64,000 nt of DNA from Candidatus Zixiibacteriota bacterium (GTDB lineage: Bacteria > Zixibacteria > MSB-5A5 > SM23-73-2): the NCBI GenBank assembly GCA_030615745.1, contig JAUWYR010000003.1:1-64000 (forward strand). Reading direction: 5' to 3'. The notes beneath the pieces were generated by a model. The model saw nothing but the letters and a program-made list of their open reading frames with translations. It searched no databases and was not told where the DNA came from. This document shows, one piece after another, positions 1 to 6,999 of this stretch (position 1 is its first letter; each line of letters starts with the position of its first letter). Both the position numbers and the translations under genes were made by a program.

Positions 1-1140
1 CCGGATGGCTATATTTTAACCACAACCAGCGTGGCTGGTGGCACAGACATTTTTAAGGTAACTTTAGCTGATGGGAAAAAAGTTAAAGGAAGTCTGGTGG
101 GAACGGATGAGCAATATAATTTAGCAGTTCTGAAAATTAAAAAGATTGGATTGACCCCAGCCAGGATGGGCAACTCTGATGAAGTGAAGGTTGGCTCCTG
201 GGTTACAGTAGTGGGGAACTCCTATGGTGTGCCAAATGCGGTTTCCTTTGGAGTGGTCAACGGTATAAGGGAAGATGGACTGATCCAGATGAGCGCCAAT
301 GTCAGTCCGGGAAACTCGGGAGGTCCAGTTTTGAATACCAAAGGAGAAGTTATAGGAATAGTTTCAGTCAAAGTCTCAGAGCCTTCCTATATTGAGGCAG
401 TTAGAATGGTTCAGGTGCGTATGCATCAAGAGAAGGGTAAAAAGGAGCAAATCTCGATGGTAATACCTCCCCGTCTGATAGAGCTTCCATCAGGAGTGAG
501 TTTAGCTATTCCGATAAATGAGGCAAAAAAGATCGCAGATTTTATAATCGAGCATGGGACTATCCACAGGGGCTATCTGGGAGTTTACCCTTTGGAGATA
601 GACGAGAAGATTAAAAGAGAGTATGGAGTATCTGATGGGGTCTTTATAGAGGAGGTTGTACAGGGAAGTCCAGCAGATGAGGCAGGAATGGAGAATGAGG
701 ATATAGTGTTGGTGTATAATAAGCAGAAGGTTGCAAGTGCGGGTCAGTTTCGTAAACTGATTTTGGATACCAGACCCGGTGAGGAGGTGGAGATCAGAGT
801 ATTCCGAGAGGGTAAAAAGAGAACTTTAATTGTCAAAATCGGCAAAGCAGAACCCCTCTATGGAGTTTATAGCCCCCAATATCGTTTCCAAGTCCCGCCA
901 AGAGAGGTCTTAATACCTGAATTTGAGATTCCGGAAATAAAAGTCTTTACTGAAAAGGCTCAAAGAAAGTCTTTGGAACAAATCTTAGGACAGATGAGAC
1001 AGTTCCAAGAACAGATGCAGGAATTCAGAGAGGAAAAGAGGAGTCTTGAGATCGACAAACAGGAACTGAACATTTTGAAGATGGAGCTTGAAAAGTTAAA
1101 AGAGGAGCTGGAAGAGATCAAAAAAGCCAAAAACTTATAG
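1..1140 (+). CDS. HtrA/DegP-like trypsin-fold protein with PDZ domain, 5' truncated, probably catalytically dead
   Basis: The reading frame is open from base 1, so the gene begins left of the window; a GTG at 31 is internal. The first visible residues (PDGYILTTTSVAGG) align with the HtrA block that carries the catalytic His (usually GYILTNNHVV), but Ser (28-30) is in its place. The catalytic Asp of the DLAV motif is Asn (118-120, QYNLAVLKI). The nucleophile motif GNSGGPV is intact (Ser 316-318). One PDZ domain follows (about 560-850, starting GYLGV). The C-terminus from about 950 is a charged coiled coil. Family members are periplasmic proteases or chaperones. With two of three triad residues gone this is more likely a chaperone or scaffold. 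It lies before ctpA, another envelope protease gene, separated by 450 bp. Confidence 0.85.
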   Translation, partial: PDGYILTTTSVAGGTDIFKVTLADGKKVKGSLVGTDEQYNLAVLKIKKIGLTPARMGNSDEVKVGSWVTVVGNSYGVPNAVSFGVVNGIREDGLIQMSANVSPGNSGGPVLNTKGEVIGIVSVKVSEPSYIEAVRMVQVRMHQEKGKKEQISMVIPPRLIELPSGVSLAIPINEAKKIADFIIEHGTIHRGYLGVYPLEIDEKIKREYGVSDGVFIEEVVQGSPADEAGMENEDIVLVYNKQKVASAGQFRKLILDTRPGEEVEIRVFREGKKRTLIVKIGKAEPLYGVYSPQYRFQVPPREVLIPEFEIPEIKVFTEKAQRKSLEQILGQMRQFQEQMQEFREEKRSLEIDKQELNILKMELEKLKEELEEIKKAKNL

Positions 1141-1593
1141 GACTTTCAAAAATTAAAGATTCGAATAATAAAATCTCCAATGATTCATCCCAACAAATGG
1201 TTGCATTGATAGTGGATTTACTAAGAGACTGTTCAAGAATTAAAATAATGGCAGTCACCCAGTTTTGTAGGCACAGATTCTATGCGAAGCTCTATGAGTC
1301 CTTCGGACATTCATACGAATCTGTGCTAAAAAGAGCACGAATAAATTCGTGCCTTCAAGCTTTTCTATTAAAAATTATTTCTCGATTTTACTAATCTTTT
1401 GATTAAGATACATTAAGAAAAAAGCTCACTTTACTTTTCTGGTTTAAGATTTCCTGCTAACTTTTTGGCAGTCAAGGAAATATACATTGCAAAATAATTC
1501 GTTCTTCAAGAATTTATTATTATATTGACTTTTAAAAGATTTTTATTAAATTAAAGATAGAAGACGATTTTTTATTTTATTCTGGAGGTCTTT
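1141..1593. other. Intergenic region with repeat fragments
   Basis: No convincing gene is seen. TTTTGTAGGCACAGATTC at 1263-1280 recurs exactly at 61235-61252. CTATGAGTCCTTCGGACA at 1292-1309 is the reverse complement of a near copy of the element at 42762-42781 and 63719-63738. A short hairpin (AGGCACGAATTT-type arms, about 1335-1355) follows. The AT-rich stretch 1490-1580 probably carries the ctpA promoter, but no clean -35/-10 pair stands out. Confidence 0.5.
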
Positions 1594-3294
1594 ATGAAGG
1601 GTGATAAAAAATATGGTTTATTAGCTTTAGCTTTGGCTTTGGTCTCAGTTTTAATTATCTGGATAGTTGGGTCAGGGGAGGCGCAGGAGAAAGTAGAGGC
1701 TGAGAATGTTGAGAAAAAAGAGACTATATACTCCTATGTTCAGCTGATCAACTCAGTAGCCTGGAACATAGATTCAAAATATGTGGAGGAGGTGGATAGA
1801 AAGGAGTTGATCTATTCTGGAATAAAGGGAATGCTCGATATCTTAGACCCATTTTCCACAATGCAGGATAAGAAAGCTCACAAGCGTCTGATGGAGATAA
1901 CCCAGGGAAAATATGAGGGATTAGGGATGATGATAGCTATAAGGGATGATTGGATCACAGTAATTTCTCCTATTGAGGGAACTCCTGCTTATAGGATGGG
2001 ACTCAGGGCTGGTGACAAAATAATTGAGATCGATGGGAAATCAACTTTAGGGATGACAACAGAGGATGCAGCAAATCTGATGCGCGGACCAGCCGGAACA
2101 AAGGTGGTTTTAAAAGTTAAAAGGGAGGGGTTGGCAGAGCCTTTGGAATATGAGATCGAAAGGGCTGTAATAACACTTAAGAATGTTCCATATTACGGAG
2201 TCATTGAAAATGATATTGGTTATGTGAGGCTTTCGAGGTTTTCAGAGGAGTCAGGAAAGGAGCTCAAAGATGCAATAAAGGAGTTGAAAGAGAAAAAGAT
2301 TAAGGGGCTGATTTTCGATTTAAGGAGAAATGGGGGAGGTCTTTTGTCGCAGGCTGTAGGGACAGCAGACCTTTTTTTGGATAAAGATAAGCTTATTGTA
2401 TACACAAAGGGGAGGGAGGAGGTAAAACTAAGGGAGTTTTTCTCCCACAACAGGGCTTTATTTGAGGATAAGCCTTTAGTTGTTTTGGTGGATGAGGGCA
2501 CAGCCTCAGCCTCAGAGATTGTGGCGGGCGCGGTCCAGGATTGGGATAAAGGGGTAATAATTGGGGACACCACATTTGGTAAGGGATTGGTTCAACAGAT
2601 TTATGAGCTACCAGCTGATGTTTATCTCAAGCTCACCGTGGCAAAATATTATATTCCGAGCGGAAGATGTATCCAGAAGCCTGAAAAAGCAAAAAAACAT
2701 CCGGAAAAAGATATGGCAAAAGATAGCACAGAGAAAGAAGAGGTTTTCTATACCTCTAATGGAAGGAAAGTTTATGGAGGCGGAGGAGTTATTCCTGATG
2801 TGGTGATTGAACCTGAAGAGCTTAAAGCTATAGAGATAAATTTAGAAAGAAAGCAGATGTTTTTCGATTTCGCTGTTGATTATCTTTCCAAAAATAAAGA
2901 TATATCTGAGGATTTCGAGGTAACAGAGGAGATTCTTTCTGAGTTTAAAGATTTCATCCAAAAGAAGAATTTCACCTATAAGACCGTTTTAGAGATGGAG
3001 TTTAATTCCTTAGAGAAAACCATGAAAGCTGGGGGCAAAGAAGAATTTTATTCTGAGGTTTTAAAAGATTTCGAAAAACTTATTGAGAAAGAAAAAGAAC
3101 TCGATTTCGACCGCAGTGTTGAGTATATTAAAAGAAGCATAGAAAGGGATATCTTGCACAATCTTTTTGGTGAGAAGGCTGTTTATGAACAGATAATTTT
3201 GAAGACCGATCCCTGCGTAAAAAAAGCAGTGGAGATATTAACTACAAATAAGAAATACACGGGGATATTAGAGGGGAAAATAGAACTAGATTAA
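1594..3294 (+). CDS. ctpA: S41 family C-terminal processing peptidase
   Basis: Tail-specific serine protease acting in the periplasm on protein C-termini. Residues 10-30 form a signal anchor (LLALALALVSVLIIWIVG). A PDZ domain spans about residues 105-190 with the carboxylate-binding loop GLGMMI. The S41 core follows: the catalytic Ser lies in GTASASEIVAG (about residue 305) and the Lys in FGKGLVQ (residue 330), so the Ser-Lys pair is intact. The 566 residues exceed the usual 400-450 because of a charged helical C-terminal extension of about 150 residues. Start chosen at ATG 1594 after a good Shine-Dalgarno (CTGGAGG). It stands alone, downstream of the HtrA-like gene. Confidence 0.93.
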   Translation: MKGDKKYGLLALALALVSVLIIWIVGSGEAQEKVEAENVEKKETIYSYVQLINSVAWNIDSKYVEEVDRKELIYSGIKGMLDILDPFSTMQDKKAHKRLMEITQGKYEGLGMMIAIRDDWITVISPIEGTPAYRMGLRAGDKIIEIDGKSTLGMTTEDAANLMRGPAGTKVVLKVKREGLAEPLEYEIERAVITLKNVPYYGVIENDIGYVRLSRFSEESGKELKDAIKELKEKKIKGLIFDLRRNGGGLLSQAVGTADLFLDKDKLIVYTKGREEVKLREFFSHNRALFEDKPLVVLVDEGTASASEIVAGAVQDWDKGVIIGDTTFGKGLVQQIYELPADVYLKLTVAKYYIPSGRCIQKPEKAKKHPEKDMAKDSTEKEEVFYTSNGRKVYGGGGVIPDVVIEPEELKAIEINLERKQMFFDFAVDYLSKNKDISEDFEVTEEILSEFKDFIQKKNFTYKTVLEMEFNSLEKTMKAGGKEEFYSEVLKDFEKLIEKEKELDFDRSVEYIKRSIERDILHNLFGEKAVYEQIILKTDPCVKKAVEILTTNKKYTGILEGKIELD

Positions 3295-3310
3295 AACCAT
3301 CCTGCTCTTA

Positions 3311-3363
3311 GACGGATGTTATCATCCGTCTTCCTATCCTGCTGGATGATAACATCCAGCAGG
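3311..3363. repeat. Two consecutive palindromes after ctpA
   Basis: GACGGATG (3311-3318) pairs with CATCCGTC (3323-3330). CCTGCTGGATG (3338-3348) pairs with CATCCAGCAGG (3353-3363). Both share the core GGATG...CATCC and loops of 4 bases. Neither has a T-tract, so they look like members of the genome's palindrome family rather than classical terminators. Confidence 0.75.
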
Positions 3364-3495
3364 AGCATAGGTTTTTATAGTTGTTTTTTGAAGGTTAAAG
3401 TCCAAAATCAGGCTTTAGCCTTTTTGTTTTACAAACCATTTATTCGATATTTCGTAGCTTGGGCACCTTTGCCCGATTGCTCCCCTAAAAATTAC

Positions 3496-3523
3496 TTGAC
3501 AAGACTCTATAAATGATTATTAT
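3496..3523 (+). promoter_or_regulatory. Putative sigma-70 promoter upstream of the OLD cassette
   Basis: TTGACA (3496-3501), a 16-bp spacer and TATTAT (3518-3523). It lies 290 bp upstream of the OLD-like gene. The stretch between (3524-3812) has no full-length gene. It contains a 23-codon frame from ATG 3531 (MNKMDFPMERDTGNISRVS...) followed by broken frames, which could be a leader peptide or the remnant of a decayed gene. Confidence 0.5.
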
Positions 3524-3812
3524 TGGTTATATGAATAAAATGGATTTCCCTATGGAGCGGGATACAGGCAATATTTCCAGAGTTAGTTTGGGCAGCGAGT
3601 AACAATGTGGGTTACTAGAAGTAGATCGAGAAAAGTGTTATGTTTCGATATTATCAATAAGAAGCAATGGTAGAAAAGCTGAATAAAGGTGATATGAATA
3701 AATCATATAATAAATATCTAATCAAACGCAAAGAAAATTTTTTAGGTGATAATTTTGCCAGTAAATTTTGATGGTAAAATATATGTCGAGATCATTAACA
3801 TGAGGATCAAAA

Positions 3813-5735
3813 ATGAAGCTTACTAAAGTCCAAGTCAGACTATTCCGAAATATTTTAGACTCAACAGAAGTATTGATTAACGATCATGTTACCTGTCTCG
3901 TTGGTAAGAACGAGTCAGGTAAGACCGCATTTCTTCATGCCTTGTATAGTTTAAATCCAGCTAGACAGAATGTTTCAATCTCTGTTCCTGGACAATACCC
4001 TGCATGGCGTGAGAAAAAAGATAGGCAAAAAGGTATGGATCTCGACACTATCCGACCCATCCGTGTAGTATTCGAGCTGGATAGTGAAGATTTGAAAGTT
4101 ATAGAAGATAAATTTGGTAAAGGAGTTATTAAATCCGACTCAATAACCATAGAGAGAGAATATAGCGGAAAGGAGTGGTTTACCTTTGATTTCAATGAAG
4201 CTAAAGCCATATCTAATCTTATTAAGAAGCTAGACATTCCTTCAATTAATAAAGACAAGTTCAAAAACCTAGAAACATTCGAGGATCTTATTAAAACAGT
4301 TAAATCTCTAAAGAACTCTGACACCGAAAATGGTGAAGCAGTAAATCTTGTCACAAAGATTGAAAAGGAAGTTTCGAACCTTCTTGGGGGAGATGACATT
4401 AGGCAAGCTTTGCAAAATGAGGTCAGCACCCGTGTTCCCAAATTTTTCTATTACTCAGTATATAGTACATTACCCGCGAGGGTGAAGATAAAACAGTTAT
4501 TAAATACTGATGAATCCAAACTGTCCGACGATGAGCTTACTGCTCTATCTTTACTCAGGCAAGCTGCGACCGATGAAGAATATCTTCTGAATCCTGATTA
4601 TGAGCGTCGAAAGAGAGAACTCGAAAATGTAGCCAATGCAATAACCTTAGATGTACTCAAGTATTGGACACAGAACCCTGAATTACGTGTGCAGATTGAC
4701 ATTAGCCAAGAGAATATTAAAAACGCACAGGGCAAGATAGAATCAGTACTTGATGAATTAAAGATACGAATGTGGGATGAAAGACATTGGCTTTCTTTAC
4801 CTTTTGATGAGCATTCAACTGGATTCCGTTGGTTTTTTTCCTTCTTGGCTGCTTTCTCTCAATATGAATTCGCTGAAACACCTGTGATAATTCTTCTTGA
4901 TGAACCAGCTCTTGGTCTACATGCTCGGGCACAAAAAGACTTTTTAAAATTCATTGATGAACGGCTTGCTCCCAAACATCAAGTAATTCACACTACTCAT
5001 TCTCCATTTATGATACAACCTGATAAACTTGAGCGAGTCCGCTTGGTTGAAGACAAGGGTCGAGATGATGGTGCATCTGTTTCCCAAGAGTTTCTGAGTA
5101 CCGATCCGGATACTTTATTCCCACTCCAAGGTGCCCTGGGCTACGACTTAGCTCAACATCTTTTAATTGCACCTCATAACCTTATCGTAGAAGGAACATC
5201 GGACTTCACTTATCTGTCAGTAATTTCGGACCATTTAAAGTCAATCGATAGAATTTATCTTGATGATCGATGGTCTATTATCCCAGTTGGCGGGGCGGAC
5301 CTAATCCCTACCTTCGTTGCATTATTAGGTATCCATTTAGATGTGACAGTATTGATTGATTCTCGAAAGAGTGGTAATCAACGTTTATTGCAATTAGCTA
5401 AAGAAGGGTCTCTTTCTGGTAAACGTATCATACCTGTAGGGGAAGTAATTGCACGAAAACTTGCAGATATCGAGGATATTTTCACAGTTAGTGATTATCT
5501 TAATCTATATAATCGTGCATTCGGCAGATCAATTTCGTTGGATCAACTTACAGGTACCGATAAGATAATTTCACGAATTTCAAGATATGAAGGCGTTGAG
5601 TCTTTTGATCATGGGCGTCCGGCTGATGAATTACTCAGGCATCGAGACGAGATCCTACCTAATCTCTCTGGTGATACACTCATGCGGTTTGAGAAACTCT
5701 TTGAACGTATAAACATGACTTTACCCATAGATTAG
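3813..5735 (+). CDS. OLD-family ATP-dependent endonuclease-like protein (AAA/ABC ATPase plus TOPRIM)
   Basis: 640 residues. The N-terminal ABC-type ATPase half has Walker A GKNESGKT (residues 31-38), Walker B ILLDEPALGLH (about 360-370) and the H-loop region IHTTHSPFM. The C-terminal TOPRIM half starts near residue 458 (LIVEGTSDF, metal-binding Glu present) and contains VLIDSRKSG near 513, where the usual DxD reads DSR. OLD proteins are DNA nucleases, many with anti-phage roles (P2 Old, GajA of Gabija, the PARIS ATPase). No UvrD-like helicase (GajB) or reverse transcriptase lies next to it, so it is not Gabija or a retron. Two small genes follow on the same strand. Codon use differs from the flanking genes, suggesting acquisition. 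Confidence 0.82.
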   Translation: MKLTKVQVRLFRNILDSTEVLINDHVTCLVGKNESGKTAFLHALYSLNPARQNVSISVPGQYPAWREKKDRQKGMDLDTIRPIRVVFELDSEDLKVIEDKFGKGVIKSDSITIEREYSGKEWFTFDFNEAKAISNLIKKLDIPSINKDKFKNLETFEDLIKTVKSLKNSDTENGEAVNLVTKIEKEVSNLLGGDDIRQALQNEVSTRVPKFFYYSVYSTLPARVKIKQLLNTDESKLSDDELTALSLLRQAATDEEYLLNPDYERRKRELENVANAITLDVLKYWTQNPELRVQIDISQENIKNAQGKIESVLDELKIRMWDERHWLSLPFDEHSTGFRWFFSFLAAFSQYEFAETPVIILLDEPALGLHARAQKDFLKFIDERLAPKHQVIHTTHSPFMIQPDKLERVRLVEDKGRDDGASVSQEFLSTDPDTLFPLQGALGYDLAQHLLIAPHNLIVEGTSDFTYLSVISDHLKSIDRIYLDDRWSIIPVGGADLIPTFVALLGIHLDVTVLIDSRKSGNQRLLQLAKEGSLSGKRIIPVGEVIARKLADIEDIFTVSDYLNLYNRAFGRSISLDQLTGTDKIISRISRYEGVESFDHGRPADELLRHRDEILPNLSGDTLMRFEKLFERINMTLPID

Positions 5736-5871
5736 AGAACCTTATAATGTTCTGCAAAAGTCTAATAAATGATTTTACCAATGCATCAGGAATTGGAATT
5801 CCTGGAGCCAGTTTTGGTTATCGTTTCATAATGCCGGTGAATCAATAAAAACAAAAACGGCGATGCTATAG

Positions 5872-6345
5872 GTGGATGAAATCAACGACATAAAAGGCAC
5901 TACTTACGGGATTCTTAAGCAGTACGAACTTCTGGTAGGCTTGTATGACAGCGAGATGAGTCGCTTCTGGGTGCGCTTTAATATATTCGTAGGAATGGAG
6001 TTCGCTGGTCTAATAGCCATGGTCGTTAATCCCAAGTTCCTGGTGGCTAATCCCGTTCTTATGCGAGCACTGCTCTTATTTTGCGCTATCTTTTCCCTTC
6101 TTGTCGTACTAATGGTATTGAGGAGTATCTCCAGCTCACGCTTGATACCATCGATACTGAGCCGTATCGAGGCAAAATCTGATAATCTTGCTAATATTAT
6201 TTCCCTAAGTAAGAAGATTGATCCTCTACCTCAGTACATCAACTTTCTAATTGCCCTATGTATCTCGATCATCTTCTCCATACTATGGTGGTTTGGTTTT
6301 ATTGTTTATGGACTTGGAATATACAAAATTGAGGTACCACCATGA
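5872..6345 (+). CDS. Small multi-pass membrane protein, unrecognised family
   Basis: 157 residues. A hydrophilic N-terminus of about 30 residues (ending YELLVGLYDSEMSRFW) precedes two closely spaced hydrophobic helices (about 35-55 and 64-86). Then comes a cytosolic helical stretch (about 88-118, SRLIPSILSRIEAKSDN) and one long or split hydrophobic segment (122-150). The pattern resembles the small two-helix membrane effectors (SLATT-like) paired with nucleotide-sensing defence proteins, but no diagnostic motif is visible and I do not assign the family. The start is GTG 5872 with a weak ribosome site. It overlaps the next gene by 4 bp (ATGA), so the two are translationally coupled. It lies 136 bp after the OLD-like gene. 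Confidence 0.65.
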   Translation: MDEINDIKGTTYGILKQYELLVGLYDSEMSRFWVRFNIFVGMEFAGLIAMVVNPKFLVANPVLMRALLLFCAIFSLLVVLMVLRSISSSRLIPSILSRIEAKSDNLANIISLSKKIDPLPQYINFLIALCISIIFSILWWFGFIVYGLGIYKIEVPP

Positions 6346-6812
6346 TAAACTCTATCCCAAGACCAGCCAGTTTGTTACTTCAATGTTATTTTCCTGAAGT
6401 ACGTTACCTCAAAGCCTTTTCAATGTCAAAAGACATTGGTACGGGCTACTTCAGAGTCTCAGATCCTTTATATTGTCAAATCGAAGGCTTGGAACACCTC
6501 ACGGCTACTGAATTGCAATTGTGCCTTAACCAAATGCTCTACTGTTTCTTCGATGCCAATGGTGCGCTCGCTTCGTTCAATGATTATCGGAGCTATAACA
6601 GCAAACATCTAGCGCAATGGCAAGCTATTAAGACATTCATCATCGAGCAGGACTTTCGTTTCCATCGCAAGATACCAATTACTAAAAGCTTCTCAGCAAG
6701 AATGCAATTGTGTAGATTTCGGAAGAGTGAAAAAATGTGTTTAGCCTTGGTTAAATTTGACTTTGCCGACGGAGCATGTACTGGTAAACTCAAAGTAGCC
6801 TTAGTTAGGTAA
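6342..6812 (+). CDS. FcoT-like hot-dog thioesterase
   Basis: 156 residues, compact and soluble. The block LTATELQLCLNQMLYCFF (about residues 50-67) and the later KSFSARMQLCRF and ADGACTGKLKVAL match, by my recollection, the mycobacterial long-chain acyl-CoA thioesterase FcoT (Rv0098), including the Asn and Tyr four residues apart in NQxxY. Family members hydrolyse long-chain fatty acyl-CoA. Coupled by a 4-bp overlap to the membrane protein and downstream of the OLD-like ATPase, which is an unusual setting for a lipid enzyme. The family call rests on remembered motifs. The operon layout is seen directly. Confidence 0.6.
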   Translation: MINSIPRPASLLLQCYFPEVRYLKAFSMSKDIGTGYFRVSDPLYCQIEGLEHLTATELQLCLNQMLYCFFDANGALASFNDYRSYNSKHLAQWQAIKTFIIEQDFRFHRKIPITKSFSARMQLCRFRKSEKMCLALVKFDFADGACTGKLKVALVR

Positions 6813-6884
6813 AGATAGTTAGCAAGTCGTTCCTGTACTTTATCATTTCCTCATATCTATTTATCAAGATAATCAATATAAAAA

Positions 6885-6910
6885 CGGGGCAGGGTCAAAA
6901 CCCTGCCCCG
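6885..6910 (-). terminator. Hairpin terminator, probably for the minus-strand T9SS gene
   Basis: CGGGGCAGGG (6885-6894) pairs with CCCTGCCCCG (6901-6910) around a 6-base loop. Read on the minus strand it is followed by TTTTTATATT, a fair T-tract. It lies between the converging FcoT-like gene and the T9SS-tailed gene. Confidence 0.65.
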
Positions 6911-6965
6911 AGGTAGCTTCGAAGACAGTAGATCAGGAGCCCTGTGCTCCTGGCACTATTCATTT

Positions 6966-6989
6966 GTCAGGTGCCCAGAGGCACCTGAC
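6966..6989. repeat. GTCAGG...CCTGAC palindrome
   Basis: GTCAGGTGC pairs with GCACCTGAC around CCAGAG. Relatives of this GTCAGG palindrome lie at 34401-34423, 34427-34450 and 42785-42808. Confidence 0.7.
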
Positions 6990-6999
6990 CTACGAAGTT

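Noticed and set aside
1197-1394. 65-codon frame after the HtrA-like gene
   Set aside because: It spans repeat fragments shared with other intergenic sites, lacks a ribosome site and has no recognisable protein character.
3316-3516. 66-codon frame after ctpA
   Set aside because: It runs through two palindromes and a promoter motif; composition is not protein-like.
3813-6812. Assignment of the cassette to Gabija, PARIS or a retron
   Set aside because: There is no UvrD-like helicase, no separate TOPRIM partner, and no reverse transcriptase or msr/msd-like RNA next to the OLD-like gene.
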